Shown here piece after piece: positions 15,978-25,236 of a stretch of 64,000 nt of DNA. A program made the position numbers and the translations under genes. The stretch is from assembly GCA_964406935.1 (NCBI GenBank), contig CAYOTM010000002.1:3691-67690 (forward strand), in the 5' to 3' direction. Below the pieces are notes generated by a model. The model was not told where the DNA came from, ran no database searches, and was given only the letters and a program-made list of their open reading frames with translations. Each line of letters starts with the position of its first letter. Positions within the stretch are counted from its first letter, which is position 1. The stretch comes from PWHG01 sp964406935. Lineage in GTDB: Bacteria > Patescibacteriota > Patescibacteriia > Patescibacteriales > UBA12465.

Positions 15978-18497
15978 TTATTTTGGTAAAGCTAAAATTG
16001 CCCAGCCACGATCACGATCAAGTAAAGTTTTAACTAACCAGGGGTCAGTCCCTGACAAATCACTGGGGTGGCGCCAATAAACCTCCCAATTGGCGGGCAA
16101 CCGTAAACGACTAAAAAATGTCACCGGTAATAATCCTGGTTGTTTTTGAACCAATAAAGAATGAACGGCTGGTTGCGTCGGCTCAACTTTAAAAACAGAC
16201 AGAAGCTGACTAAGCCAGTGATCATCACTAATTGTTTTAGGAGAAAAAGTTAAGGGTAGAAGATATTTAATTTTAATTGTTGTCGTTTCCCCAGGATTAG
16301 TCATCGTCCAATTAGCAAATACTGTTTTTCCTGATTCCTGATAAATCTGAACACCACTTTCAGGATCAAGGGCGGCTAACTCCTCGGTCTTGGCGAGAAC
16401 TGGGTGAATTAACCAATCTTCTTCAGGATATTCAAAATAATGATCATCTGGTTGACTAAAGCCACTGGCTGAAAGTAAACGACTGCCAGCTGGCACATAA
16501 ACACGCAACCAATCAACATTACGAACTCCACTTAAGGGTTCATTTTTTATTCCCTGATGCTCTCGAACGATCGTTAATTGATTAACAATCCGACCATCAG
16601 TTAAAATTTGACTATCTAAAAACATCGTTTCTTTAATTTTTAAATCAGTTTTTTGACCAGCAATATTAGTGTGAGCAACTAATAAATAATCATGAGAAGT
16701 TTGGCGAATCGCCCCATCAAGACCCCAGTCAGCTAATTTAGTTTGTAAATCAGGGTCAGTAAAATAAAACAAAATATTTTTTTGTTGTAAATTTTTCTCA
16801 ATCAATGAAGTTAATTGTGGCAAAGATTCAAGGGTTAATTTTTCCGGTAAAACGGTTAATAATTTTTCAAATAAATCACCAATAATTTTTTTTGGTTGAT
16901 TATTGGGGCTATCAGGTAGACCAGCTACAAACTCCGGGTGAGTCAAGACTAAATTATCTTTTTCCACAATTGATTGAAGAAGTAACCAAAAATTATCAGC
17001 AGTAATTTCAACGCCATAATCTTCAGTTAAGTCAATCGGGCCAGTAATTTTTAATAAATCAACCAAAACATCAGGAGTAAAAGAAATTACCCCATCAACT
17101 GTTGGCCCATCACTTTTTTCATAAAACCACATTAAATTTTGGGCTGTCGTTGGCCAATCTGGCCACCAATTAGCATCCCAAAAATACCAACGAGGATTAA
17201 CTAACCATAAAGGACGGGGCGCCCGCACAAAAGTTCTCAAACCCGCCTCAGTGTCATAAGTACCGCCAGCGGGTACTTCTAAATTTTTAATACCGCCCTC
17301 TTTAATATCAAGTAAAGCATAGCTTCCCAGAAAACCACCTGAACCTCTCATTTCCGTATTATTTTGAAACACAAGTAAATAACGACGGTCCTGACTAATA
17401 CCTAATAAATTTTTAATTTCTCCCACCGAATCAAGTAAACTAGCTAGTGAGTTTCTTAAAGTTGTAGTAGCTGATTGCCACTCAATAAATTGCGGACGAT
17501 AATTTTCGGGCAAAACTTGAGGATCGATTTTGGATAATTGCCAAATTAAATTATCAGCATCAACTAAAGCCTGTTGACCATAATAATAAAAATTATCAAT
17601 AATTAGTAACCAATTAACCTCCCCTTCAACTTCCCTTTCCAGTAAAGGGCCGAAAGCCAGACTTAAATTTTCAGCCATTGAGGTGGCAGCCGTGCCAGCG
17701 GCTAGAAAATTTTTACTGGCGGAAGCTAATTTTATTTTAGGGTCAGACGATAAAGCGGCAACTGACAATAACCAATCATTTAAAGGATTAAGTAATTGAT
17801 TAGCCGCTACCAAATCATCCGTAGCTGCCGAAAAATCTGAACTTGCTGTCTGAAGATCTAACTGATAAATCGCTTCCTTGGCTGAAGATAAATTACTAAT
17901 AGCGGCTTGGGAATGTAGTAATAATTTCTCCTCTAAAGAAGAGAGGTCGATCACCCGCCAATAATTTAATAATTTAAACGGAATAATTATTAAGACCAAA
18001 ACAATAATGAAAGTAAAAATTGAGCGATACCAACTTAATAATAAATTCTGTTTTTTTTCTTGTTTAGCAACTGGCTGACGAGTTATTTTTTGATAATAAT
18101 GAAACCGGCCCCCGTGCACCACTCGTGAAAAATCTTTAAGTTTTCTCTGCCAAACTCGCCGATGACGACGAGGTCTAAACCAAGATATTCTTAAATAAGA
18201 AAAATTAGATCTTGATCTTTTTTGCGGAAATAAACCAATTATCCGAGACTGCCAGCGCTCTTTAAGGTTAAGTGGTTTTTTCTTAGTAAAAAATGATCGC
18301 CCCCAGGAGTTAATTGATGAAACTGATTTTTTATTTTTATAATTAGAAAAAAAATTACTTTTTAATTTTTTCTCCTCTTGGAGAGCGACTAATTTAGCGG
18401 CTTTATCTTGTGAACTTTTTAAATCAATTAAAAAAGACGGGGTGGTTGATTCCTCGCTAACTTTAACATCTAATTTTACTTGTTTATATTTAGGCAC
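15978..18497 (-). CDS. DUF4012 membrane protein
   Basis: An 839-residue protein with a very basic N-terminus (about 1-150, rich in Arg/Lys and aromatic residues), one membrane helix (about 160-180, SIFTFIIVLVLIIIPF), a helical stretch, then the DUF4012 domain with the typical YLLVFQNNTEMRGSGGFLGS phrase (about 375-395) and VPAGGTYD. DUF4012 proteins often lie beside glycosyltransferase genes in Patescibacteria and Actinobacteria; their function is not known. Here it follows a GT4 glycosyltransferase by 12 bp, supporting an envelope role. Confidence 0.85.
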   Translation of the reverse strand: MPKYKQVKLDVKVSEESTTPSFLIDLKSSQDKAAKLVALQEEKKLKSNFFSNYKNKKSVSSINSWGRSFFTKKKPLNLKERWQSRIIGLFPQKRSRSNFSYLRISWFRPRRHRRVWQRKLKDFSRVVHGGRFHYYQKITRQPVAKQEKKQNLLLSWYRSIFTFIIVLVLIIIPFKLLNYWRVIDLSSLEEKLLLHSQAAISNLSSAKEAIYQLDLQTASSDFSAATDDLVAANQLLNPLNDWLLSVAALSSDPKIKLASASKNFLAAGTAATSMAENLSLAFGPLLEREVEGEVNWLLIIDNFYYYGQQALVDADNLIWQLSKIDPQVLPENYRPQFIEWQSATTTLRNSLASLLDSVGEIKNLLGISQDRRYLLVFQNNTEMRGSGGFLGSYALLDIKEGGIKNLEVPAGGTYDTEAGLRTFVRAPRPLWLVNPRWYFWDANWWPDWPTTAQNLMWFYEKSDGPTVDGVISFTPDVLVDLLKITGPIDLTEDYGVEITADNFWLLLQSIVEKDNLVLTHPEFVAGLPDSPNNQPKKIIGDLFEKLLTVLPEKLTLESLPQLTSLIEKNLQQKNILFYFTDPDLQTKLADWGLDGAIRQTSHDYLLVAHTNIAGQKTDLKIKETMFLDSQILTDGRIVNQLTIVREHQGIKNEPLSGVRNVDWLRVYVPAGSRLLSASGFSQPDDHYFEYPEEDWLIHPVLAKTEELAALDPESGVQIYQESGKTVFANWTMTNPGETTTIKIKYLLPLTFSPKTISDDHWLSQLLSVFKVEPTQPAVHSLLVQKQPGLLPVTFFSRLRLPANWEVYWRHPSDLSGTDPWLVKTLLDRDRGWAILALPK

Positions 18498-18509
18498 AAT
18501 GTTAAATAT

Positions 18510-19730
18510 TTATTTAGCAAGATGGCGAGCGACTTGTTGATAGATTTCTAGGGTTTGTCGAGCACATTCCCACCAATCATATTTTTTAACTTGCAAGCGA
18601 CCTTGCTCAACATAATGTTGACGTAATGGCTCATCAGCCATTATTTTTTTAACTGCTTCAATTAAACTAATTTCGTCATGAGGTGAAAAATAAATAGCAG
18701 CCGCTCCTAAAACTTCTGGCAAACTTGCTTGATCAGAAGAAATAACTGGACAATAATTAGCCATCGCTTCTAAGGGCGGCAAACCAAAACCTTCATACAA
18801 GGAAGGGAAAATATAAGCAAAAGCTTGTTTGTATAATATTTTCAATTGCGGATCAGGAACATAGCCAGCAAAAATAATTGGGCTATTTACGTTTTCTGCT
18901 TGCCATAAGTTTAAACGCTTAGCCTCAATCTTAAGTTGTTTATAAAAATAATCATCCCTACCTACTAAAACTAACCGCAAATCAGGATACTTAGGATGAA
19001 GTTTAGCAAAACAAGTTAGCAAAAAATCTAAATTCTTATGAGGGTAGGCATTGCCAACATACAATAAAAAGCGACCAGTAATTTTATAATAATCCAGAGT
19101 TTCTTTGTCGTCTAATTTAGCCACAAATAAAGAATCGCGACCTTTTTCTAAATTGGTTACTCCTTCATAAGTAACCACAATTTTTTCCTCCTTAACTTTA
19201 AGTTGTTTAATTAAATCATTTTTAGTAAATTGAGAAACGGCAATAATTTTCTTAGCTCTTTTTAAGGCGCAACCAATCACTAGGCGATACATTAAATGCT
19301 TAAACCAATAACGTAAAAAGGAAAGGGTTGAAGCACGACGAGAAGGAAATTGAGTTAAGATTAAATCATGAATAGTAACGACAAAAGGACAAGGAACAAA
19401 TAAGGGAACATTAAAATGAGGAAAATGAATTAAATCTAACTTGGCTTGCCAAATATAGTAAGGAAAAATTATTTGCTCTTGCCAACCATACCAGGAAACA
19501 TCGACTAAAACTTTGGTAAGGTTGGGCTGTTCAATTACTAATTCATCAAAATTTTCAGGCCGTAAAAAAACCACAAACTGATATTCTTGTAATTCATCAA
19601 TCGCTACCACATTATCAACAATTTCTTGAATATAACGACCCAGACCCTTGCCAATTGGTCCATAAAAACGAGCATCGATTCCTAAACGCAAAGGTCGTGG
19701 CGACTGATTAGCCAAATAATGATTATTCAT
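18510..19730 (-). CDS. Glycosyltransferase family 4
   Basis: A 406-residue GT-B fold glycosyltransferase. Seen: LGIDARFYGPIGKGLGRYIQEI at the N-terminus (Gly-rich acceptor side, shown here as its first residues), KKIIAVSQFTKNDL, LLYVGNAYPHKNL, and the donor-site EX7E motif in PSLYEGFGLPPLEAMA. It likely transfers a hexose such as mannose or glucose to a surface glycan. It sits between the 514-residue membrane protein (6 bp) and the DUF4012 gene (12 bp). Confidence 0.93.
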   Translation of the reverse strand: MNNHYLANQSPRPLRLGIDARFYGPIGKGLGRYIQEIVDNVVAIDELQEYQFVVFLRPENFDELVIEQPNLTKVLVDVSWYGWQEQIIFPYYIWQAKLDLIHFPHFNVPLFVPCPFVVTIHDLILTQFPSRRASTLSFLRYWFKHLMYRLVIGCALKRAKKIIAVSQFTKNDLIKQLKVKEEKIVVTYEGVTNLEKGRDSLFVAKLDDKETLDYYKITGRFLLYVGNAYPHKNLDFLLTCFAKLHPKYPDLRLVLVGRDDYFYKQLKIEAKRLNLWQAENVNSPIIFAGYVPDPQLKILYKQAFAYIFPSLYEGFGLPPLEAMANYCPVISSDQASLPEVLGAAAIYFSPHDEISLIEAVKKIMADEPLRQHYVEQGRLQVKKYDWWECARQTLEIYQQVARHLAK

Positions 19731-19736
19731 AATTAA

Positions 19737-21281
19737 TTAACTAGCAAACGGCAAATTATCAGGCAGTTGATTATTGTTTTTATCATCTAAAGACAAGGGG
19801 GAATCTGGTTTCACCGAATTTAATGATTGTTGGTTATTAATTTCCATGTCCGCTTCAAAATCTGATTGTTGATTATTATTTTTTTCATCAGAAAAAAGAT
19901 CAGCTGACAATTCATTATTAATTGAACGAGAAAATTCCGGTGCTAAAGGTAGGCTCGCGGGAGCATCAGCTTTGCGGCCAGGCGCTTTCTGGATTAAAGG
20001 CGCGCGCACTGAAGCTTCAATTGGAAAATGCCAAACAGTCGCTAATTCTTCAATATTATAAACTCCTGGCTCACGCCCCGCAAAATCATCACGATTAATA
20101 TAATTGGTAATAATATTATTTTTTCGACGATTTAAACGAGGCTCTTTGGCAAAATAATTGGTTTTTGTCATGGTGTAGGACAAATCTGGTTTAAAACTAT
20201 TTAAATCTAAAGCGGAAAATTGCTTCATATAGCCAACAAATCCATTGGCTACTTTCGCCTTATTCATTACCTCTTTTTTGGCAACATAAACTAAACGAAA
20301 TTTTGCCCCAAAACCTAGCTTAGAAGCTTTTTCTTGAACCGCCTCTAATCGATGGCGTTGTCGAGGAGTCAGATCAATTAAGGATGGTGGGCGATCTTCT
20401 TTTTTTGATTTATCCTCAGTTGTTTTGACATCACCCCACAAAGGAACAATTTGTTCGCTAGCATCACTCATCGCATTAAAAATTTCATCAGGGATATTGG
20501 AGAGAGCCTCATTAAAACCTTCGCCACCACTTTTACCAATTTTTCGACCAATAATTTTTTGGGCCTCATTTTCACTTTCCTTAATCCAGTCAAAACCCAT
20601 AGGAATAACCACTATTTGAAAAAATAAATATTCACCCGGGCCCAAAGAACTATTGAGATCCATTAGTAAGGCAATCGGATCCTTAAACTGAAATTCACTC
20701 GGACCAGAAATATATTCAAAATCACGATACATTTTAATTGGATATTGCCAAGGAGCTGACTGGATAAATTCAGTCCCCCAAATATCATACTCATCATCTG
20801 GATAACGATGAGGAACCAAAGAAACATAATCATCAACTTCCGTGATCTCCGCATCAGGATATTGAGAATAAACCGCCGTTTCTACTAAATTACGAAATTG
20901 TAAAGGAGTCCTAATTAAAAATTGAGTATAACCCTCTAGACTAACCGTTTCGAAACTAAAGGATAATTGAAATTGACCTTCAAACCATTTTTCGAAAAAA
21001 TTAACACTGCCATGGGCACCACCTAAATAAGTAAATAAATTTTCAGTAGCTTTCGGGGTTTGGACATTACTCTTAGGAACGTCAATCGCTAATATAACAA
21101 AACGTAAATTTTCCCTAGCCCAACGGGCTCTAATATACATTAAATAGAATTGGGCAAAACCAACTAAATAAATAACCGCTAAAATCATCCAGCCAATATT
21201 TAAGAAAAATACCCAGAGCATTTGGTCTGGTGGCAAGCTAAAAAATTGATCAAGACGCGTAGTGTCAATGACGATTTCCAT
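19737..21281 (-). CDS. Conserved membrane protein of unknown function
   Basis: A 514-residue protein, first gene of a nine-gene run. One membrane helix (about 22-48, LWVFFLNIGWMILAVIYLVG) is followed by a large soluble region with ENLFTYLGGAHGSVNFFEKW, SLEGYTQFLIRTPLQFRNLVE and YSQYPDAEITEVDDYV, and a polar low-complexity C-terminus with several Asn/Gln repeats (NNNQQS, NNQQSL, NNQLPD). I recognise the pattern from Patescibacteria genomes but know no function. Its promoter is the extended -10 at 21333-21343. Confidence 0.75.
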   Translation of the reverse strand: MEIVIDTTRLDQFFSLPPDQMLWVFFLNIGWMILAVIYLVGFAQFYLMYIRARWARENLRFVILAIDVPKSNVQTPKATENLFTYLGGAHGSVNFFEKWFEGQFQLSFSFETVSLEGYTQFLIRTPLQFRNLVETAVYSQYPDAEITEVDDYVSLVPHRYPDDEYDIWGTEFIQSAPWQYPIKMYRDFEYISGPSEFQFKDPIALLMDLNSSLGPGEYLFFQIVVIPMGFDWIKESENEAQKIIGRKIGKSGGEGFNEALSNIPDEIFNAMSDASEQIVPLWGDVKTTEDKSKKEDRPPSLIDLTPRQRHRLEAVQEKASKLGFGAKFRLVYVAKKEVMNKAKVANGFVGYMKQFSALDLNSFKPDLSYTMTKTNYFAKEPRLNRRKNNIITNYINRDDFAGREPGVYNIEELATVWHFPIEASVRAPLIQKAPGRKADAPASLPLAPEFSRSINNELSADLFSDEKNNNQQSDFEADMEINNQQSLNSVKPDSPLSLDDKNNNQLPDNLPFAS

Positions 21282-21332
21282 AACAACAAAGCGCTGCCAC
21301 GAAGTGGAGCGTAAAAAATTATTTACTAATTT

Positions 21333-21343
21333 ATTTTAGCATA
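21333..21343 (-). promoter_or_regulatory. Extended -10 promoter of the nine-gene run
   Basis: Minus strand TATGC followed by TAAAAT (21333-21338). The same TATGC-TA box occurs at four other places in the window. It is the only promoter-like signal I see for the genes from 21281 down to 8290. Confidence 0.6.
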
Positions 21344-21382
21344 TTTTGAAGAAAAAACGAAGAGCCAAGATAGGAAAAAATA

Positions 21383-21416
21383 ACAAAAAACCCGGAAACT
21401 TGATTTCTGGGTTTTT
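21383..21416 (-). terminator. Terminator after the sigma4/HARE-HTH gene
   Basis: Minus strand stem AAAAACCC-GAAA / TTTC-GGGTTTTT with one mismatch and a short loop, ending in a T run. Confidence 0.8.
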
Positions 21417-21447
21417 AACGGGTTTTTATTGAGAAATTTTCCTTTTT

Positions 21448-22488
21448 TTAAACTTGCCACTCCTTTAAACCATACATTCCGCGGCCAGTTAAAATATAGC
21501 GATCATCTAAAATTAATTCATTATGGACAGTGGCGGGATTAGCTTTTTTATGATCAAATTGGATTTCATTAATTTTGGTAGCAATTTCCGTAAAGTGAAG
21601 AGGTGACCCCTGGTTTTTTAAAACTAAATAAATTTTATCATTAATATTTTTCGGCTTAATTTCCTGCCAATCAGCCATTCCCCAGTAACCATATTTATTA
21701 CGTTCTAAATTTTTAATCGCCTGCATTAAAGAATATAATACCTTGTTGCTATTAATAATTTCTGCCTTATCAGGAAAAATTTTACTTTTAAAGATTGGGA
21801 AGATATCAATCATTGTGGCTGGTTGTAATTTTTCTTGATAGTTATTATAAGTATCTAGTTTCTTTAAAAGGTCCACCAATTCTTCAGTGCTTAAAGTCTT
21901 TTTTAAGACATCAATTTTTGCTAATAAATCATTAGCTAGAGCCTCAAAGTGATCCATGGACATGTCCTTGGTTTTGATTGAGGGATTAAATTGTTGAGAT
22001 TTATTAATAAATTCAAAATCATCTGACAAAATTCGTGATAATAGAAAATCAAAGTTATTTTTATAAATTAACCGGTCAGCTTGATATTTTTCTGGATCAT
22101 TAGCATTGCCAGCTAACTCTAAAGTCATCACCGTTAAGATATCCAAAAGGAAATCTTTTCTTAACAAGCCACCATGACTATTTAATAAATCAATAATAAT
22201 TGACCTTAAAGCATCAACATAACTTTCTAAATCATCTAAGCGTTTTAGCTTCCGAATAGAGGCCGCCTCAATTTGACGAACTCGTTCACGAGTTAAATTA
22301 TGAAGCTGGCCAATTTTTTCTAAAGTTTCTCCTCGCTTTCCGCCTAAGCCAAAACGACGAGTTAAAACATCTCGCTCCCGATCCATTAGACGACTAAAAA
22401 GATCATTAATAATCTTAACAGAATTAAAGCGATTAAGCTCATCTTTATGTCCTTCTTTAACAATTTTTTCTAAAATAATGTTGTCCAT
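21448..22488 (-). CDS. Sigma-70 region 4-like DNA-binding protein with HARE-HTH domain
   Basis: A 346-residue protein. The N-terminal part (about 25-85) is a sigma-70 region 4: DRERDVLTRRFGLGG, ETLEKIGQLHNLTRERVRQIE, the helix-turn-helix that reads -35 elements. No region 2 is present, so it cannot melt DNA as a normal sigma factor. The middle is helical. The C-terminal 65 residues (INDKIYLVLKNQGSPLHFTE to the LKEW end) match the HARE-HTH fold, known from the RNA polymerase delta subunit. A role as an RNA polymerase-associated regulator is inference. It stands in its own unit with a terminator, 75 bp after the GT2 gene. Confidence 0.83.
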   Translation of the reverse strand: MDNIILEKIVKEGHKDELNRFNSVKIINDLFSRLMDRERDVLTRRFGLGGKRGETLEKIGQLHNLTRERVRQIEAASIRKLKRLDDLESYVDALRSIIIDLLNSHGGLLRKDFLLDILTVMTLELAGNANDPEKYQADRLIYKNNFDFLLSRILSDDFEFINKSQQFNPSIKTKDMSMDHFEALANDLLAKIDVLKKTLSTEELVDLLKKLDTYNNYQEKLQPATMIDIFPIFKSKIFPDKAEIINSNKVLYSLMQAIKNLERNKYGYWGMADWQEIKPKNINDKIYLVLKNQGSPLHFTEIATKINEIQFDHKKANPATVHNELILDDRYILTGRGMYGLKEWQV

Positions 22489-22563
22489 AAAAGTAAAAAA
22501 AATAAATAATAAAATAACTACTTCATTAATTACTATTTACCCTATCACAATATTTTATATTAG

Positions 22564-23535
22564 TCAAGGCCTGGACGAAATTCTAAAAATTAGTCTCCAA
22601 AAACGCCAAGAAATATAATTTTTTAATAAAAATTGTTCAAATATTAGCGAAAAAACAAAAATTTTAAAAATGTTTGCTAAGATTTTTAATTTATTCATTA
22701 AATTTTGCTGAGACCAGTGTTTAAAAAATAATAAATGTTGCCCCCAAAATGACCATTCCCTTTCTTGACGAGACCGCTGACGACGTTTAATAAATTTGTG
22801 ATAAAAATTAAGGCCACTAGCCACACTACGGTGATGATAAATAATCGCTTCAGGCACTAACTGGGCTGACCAGGAAGCTAAAAATAGGCGATAAGCTAAA
22901 TCACAGTCTTCTTTATACATAAAAAAACGTTCATCGAAATATTGATTATTTTCTTGAATAGAGTCCAGGGCCGAAAAACGAAATAAAGCAGCCGCCCCAG
23001 AGGCCCCAATAATTTTAGAGTTGTCAAATTGTTCGTGATCAATTTTTCCCTGCCCTAAATCTTTAAAAATTAAACCAGGCTGTAAAACTAAACCACAAGA
23101 ATCAATTTTATTAGTCAAGCGCTGAAAAGGAAAATCCCAGTATAAAATTTTAGGGGCAACCACTCCTAAGGATTTATCATTATTAATTACCTTTAATAAT
23201 TGAGAAATCGCCTCTTTTGACAATAAAGTATCCGGATTAAGTACAAAAAAATAATCAGCTTGCACTGATTTTGCCTGATTAATTAACTGATTATAGGCTC
23301 GAGAGAACCCTAAATTATTAGAAAATCTAATTACTTGCCAGTCAAGCTCCCCCCAATTTTGGTAAGTTTGTAAAAATTCAACATTTTGATTATCGGCCCC
23401 GCTATTATCTCCAATTAAAATACTAACTTGACAGTTGTTTACCTGACGACTGGCCTTAACTAAGCTATTTAAGAATTCTGATAAATAAGGCAGAGTGTGC
23501 TGACGATAAAGCAAAAAGCCAATAATTAATTTCAT
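22564..23535 (-). CDS. Glycosyltransferase family 2 (rhamnosyltransferase-like)
   Basis: A 323-residue GT-A fold transferase. Seen: IGDNSGADN (donor contact), SNNLGFSRAYNQLI, and FVLNPDTLL (DXD-like), then FFMYKEDCDLAYRL typical of rhamnosyltransferases; a hydrophobic C-terminus (about 285-310) may hold the membrane. It follows rmlD and rmlA with 4-5 bp gaps, so rhamnose transfer to a surface polymer is a reasonable inference. Confidence 0.9.
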   Translation of the reverse strand: MKLIIGFLLYRQHTLPYLSEFLNSLVKASRQVNNCQVSILIGDNSGADNQNVEFLQTYQNWGELDWQVIRFSNNLGFSRAYNQLINQAKSVQADYFFVLNPDTLLSKEAISQLLKVINNDKSLGVVAPKILYWDFPFQRLTNKIDSCGLVLQPGLIFKDLGQGKIDHEQFDNSKIIGASGAAALFRFSALDSIQENNQYFDERFFMYKEDCDLAYRLFLASWSAQLVPEAIIYHHRSVASGLNFYHKFIKRRQRSRQEREWSFWGQHLLFFKHWSQQNLMNKLKILANIFKIFVFSLIFEQFLLKNYISWRFWRLIFRISSRP

Positions 23536-23539
23536 AAAA

Positions 23540-24265
23540 CTAAATAATCAATTTATGATCGAGCTTTTCTTTAGCAATTTGCTGGGCTTTAAGCAAACTA
23601 TCAAAGGTGCCAGCATCAAGCCACTCACCCTTAACTTTAGCGACTTCTAATTCACCACTAGCTAAGTACCAATTATTAACATCGGTGATTTCTAGCTCCC
23701 CTCGATCACTAGCTCGTAAGTTTTTAGCAATCTCAATGACTCGACTATCATACACATAAAGACCGGTCACCGCATAATTACTGAGATATTCTTTAGGCTT
23801 TTCCACAATTTTTTCGGCCTTATAATTTTTATCAAATTTAACTACCCCAAAACGTTCCGGATCAGGCACTTCCTTGGCAAAAATTTTCGCCCCCTTCTTA
23901 AAACTACTAATCTCCGTTAAAAAGTCATCTTCAAAAATATTGTCCCCCAAAATCATCACTACATTTTCATTATCAATAAAATTCTCGCCAATAATAAATG
24001 CTTGGGCTAAACCCTCTGGTTGATCTTGAATTTCATAGGTAAATTTCACCCCAAATTGACGACCACTCCCTAATAAATTTAAATAGTCACCGGCTCTCTC
24101 GGGGGCGACAATAATTAAAATTTCTTTAATACCGGCTTTAATTAGGGTATTTAAAGGATAATAAATCATTGGCCGATTATAAATTGGCAATAATTGTTTG
24201 CTAGTAATTTTAGTTAGTGGTCGCAAGCGAGTACCGCTGCCACCAGAAAGAATGATGCCGCGCAT
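23540..24265 (-). CDS. rmlA: Glucose-1-phosphate thymidylyltransferase (short RmlA type)
   Basis: A 241-residue nucleotidyltransferase making dTDP-glucose from dTTP and glucose 1-phosphate, first step of dTDP-rhamnose synthesis. Seen: ILSGGSGTRLRPLT, SKQLLPIYNRPMIYYP, GLAQAFIIGENFI, and ILGDNIFEDD. It is about 50 residues shorter than classical RmlA (~290), lacking the C-terminal helices. Partner RmlD is the gene directly upstream; RmlB and RmlC are not in the window. Confidence 0.92.
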   Translation of the reverse strand: MRGIILSGGSGTRLRPLTKITSKQLLPIYNRPMIYYPLNTLIKAGIKEILIIVAPERAGDYLNLLGSGRQFGVKFTYEIQDQPEGLAQAFIIGENFIDNENVVMILGDNIFEDDFLTEISSFKKGAKIFAKEVPDPERFGVVKFDKNYKAEKIVEKPKEYLSNYAVTGLYVYDSRVIEIAKNLRASDRGELEITDVNNWYLASGELEVAKVKGEWLDAGTFDSLLKAQQIAKEKLDHKLII

Positions 24266-24270
24266 AATAT

Positions 24271-25146
24271 TTAAGTTAATTTGGCTGACTGGTAATGAGC
24301 CGCTAAAGCTTGTTTAAAGGAGCGCAACTTAGGGCGACGACTATTAATTAAAACTGAAGAGTTAGCTCGCTTGGCTGGTCGAGCCAGCTCCTGGCTAGTT
24401 ACGGGAATAATTTTGGGTTCCAGTTGAAAAATTTTAAATAATTCCTGAGCGCCTTCGAGCCAAGTAGCTGGATCTTCATTAACAAAGTGATAAATTCCCG
24501 AATTAGCTCGATCTTGAAGCAAGGAGTAAGTCGCTTGAGCTAAATCAGGAGTATAAGTAAAGCAACTTCTTTCCCCGTCAACAATTTTAATTTCTGGTTT
24601 ATTTTTAGCTAAATCAAGCATTAAATCAAAAAAACTCGGCTTAGCGCTAGGACTCTTTCCCTGGGGACCAAATAATTTAGAGCTCCGAATTAAATAAAAG
24701 TTCAGACCATGGGGGGCTAAACTCAAAATCTTTTCTTCGCCCGCCAATTTACTCTGACCATAACGATTAATTGGATTGGGCCGATCTTTTTCAAAAAAAC
24801 CAAGAAAATTAGGCGCATCATTAGAAAAAACGTAATCAGTGGAATAATGAACTAAGATTGCTTGCCGCTCCAAGCACCAATCAGCTAAAAAAGCTGGCAA
24901 ATCACGGTTAAGAATTAAGGCTTGCTCGTATTCCTTATCAGATTGCTCACACAAATCAACCGCATTATAAGCGGCGGCATTGATCACTACCTGGGGTTTA
25001 TAAAAATCAATCAATCTTTTAAGGCCAACTAAATTACTCAAGTCGAGCTCACTTCGATCCCAAGCGGATAAATCAAATTGTTTAAATGATTCTTGAAGGC
25101 AACATCCCAAGTTCCCCTGGGCGCCTAAAATTAAAACTTTTAACAT
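24271..25146 (-). CDS. rmlD: dTDP-4-dehydrorhamnose reductase
   Basis: A 291-residue extended SDR reductase for the last step of dTDP-L-rhamnose synthesis. Seen: ILGAQGNLG (nucleotide-binding), INAAAYNAVDLCE, HYSTDYVF, and the catalytic YGQSKLAGE (Tyr-x3-Lys). First gene of the rmlD-rmlA-GT2 unit, placed after the murF terminator. Confidence 0.93.
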   Translation of the reverse strand: MLKVLILGAQGNLGCCLQESFKQFDLSAWDRSELDLSNLVGLKRLIDFYKPQVVINAAAYNAVDLCEQSDKEYEQALILNRDLPAFLADWCLERQAILVHYSTDYVFSNDAPNFLGFFEKDRPNPINRYGQSKLAGEEKILSLAPHGLNFYLIRSSKLFGPQGKSPSAKPSFFDLMLDLAKNKPEIKIVDGERSCFTYTPDLAQATYSLLQDRANSGIYHFVNEDPATWLEGAQELFKIFQLEPKIIPVTSQELARPAKRANSSVLINSRRPKLRSFKQALAAHYQSAKLT

Positions 25147-25183
25147 ATTTAAATTATAGATGAAAAACTAAAAATCAACAAAT

Positions 25184-25215
25184 TAAAAATACCTAGCCAC
25201 TAGCGACTAGGTATT
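25184..25215 (-). terminator. Terminator after murF, end of the dcw run
   Basis: Minus strand stem AATACCTAG / CTAGGTATT around a 10-nt loop, then TTTTAATTT. Confidence 0.85.
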
Positions 25216-25236
25216 AACTTACAAAAAAAACAATTA

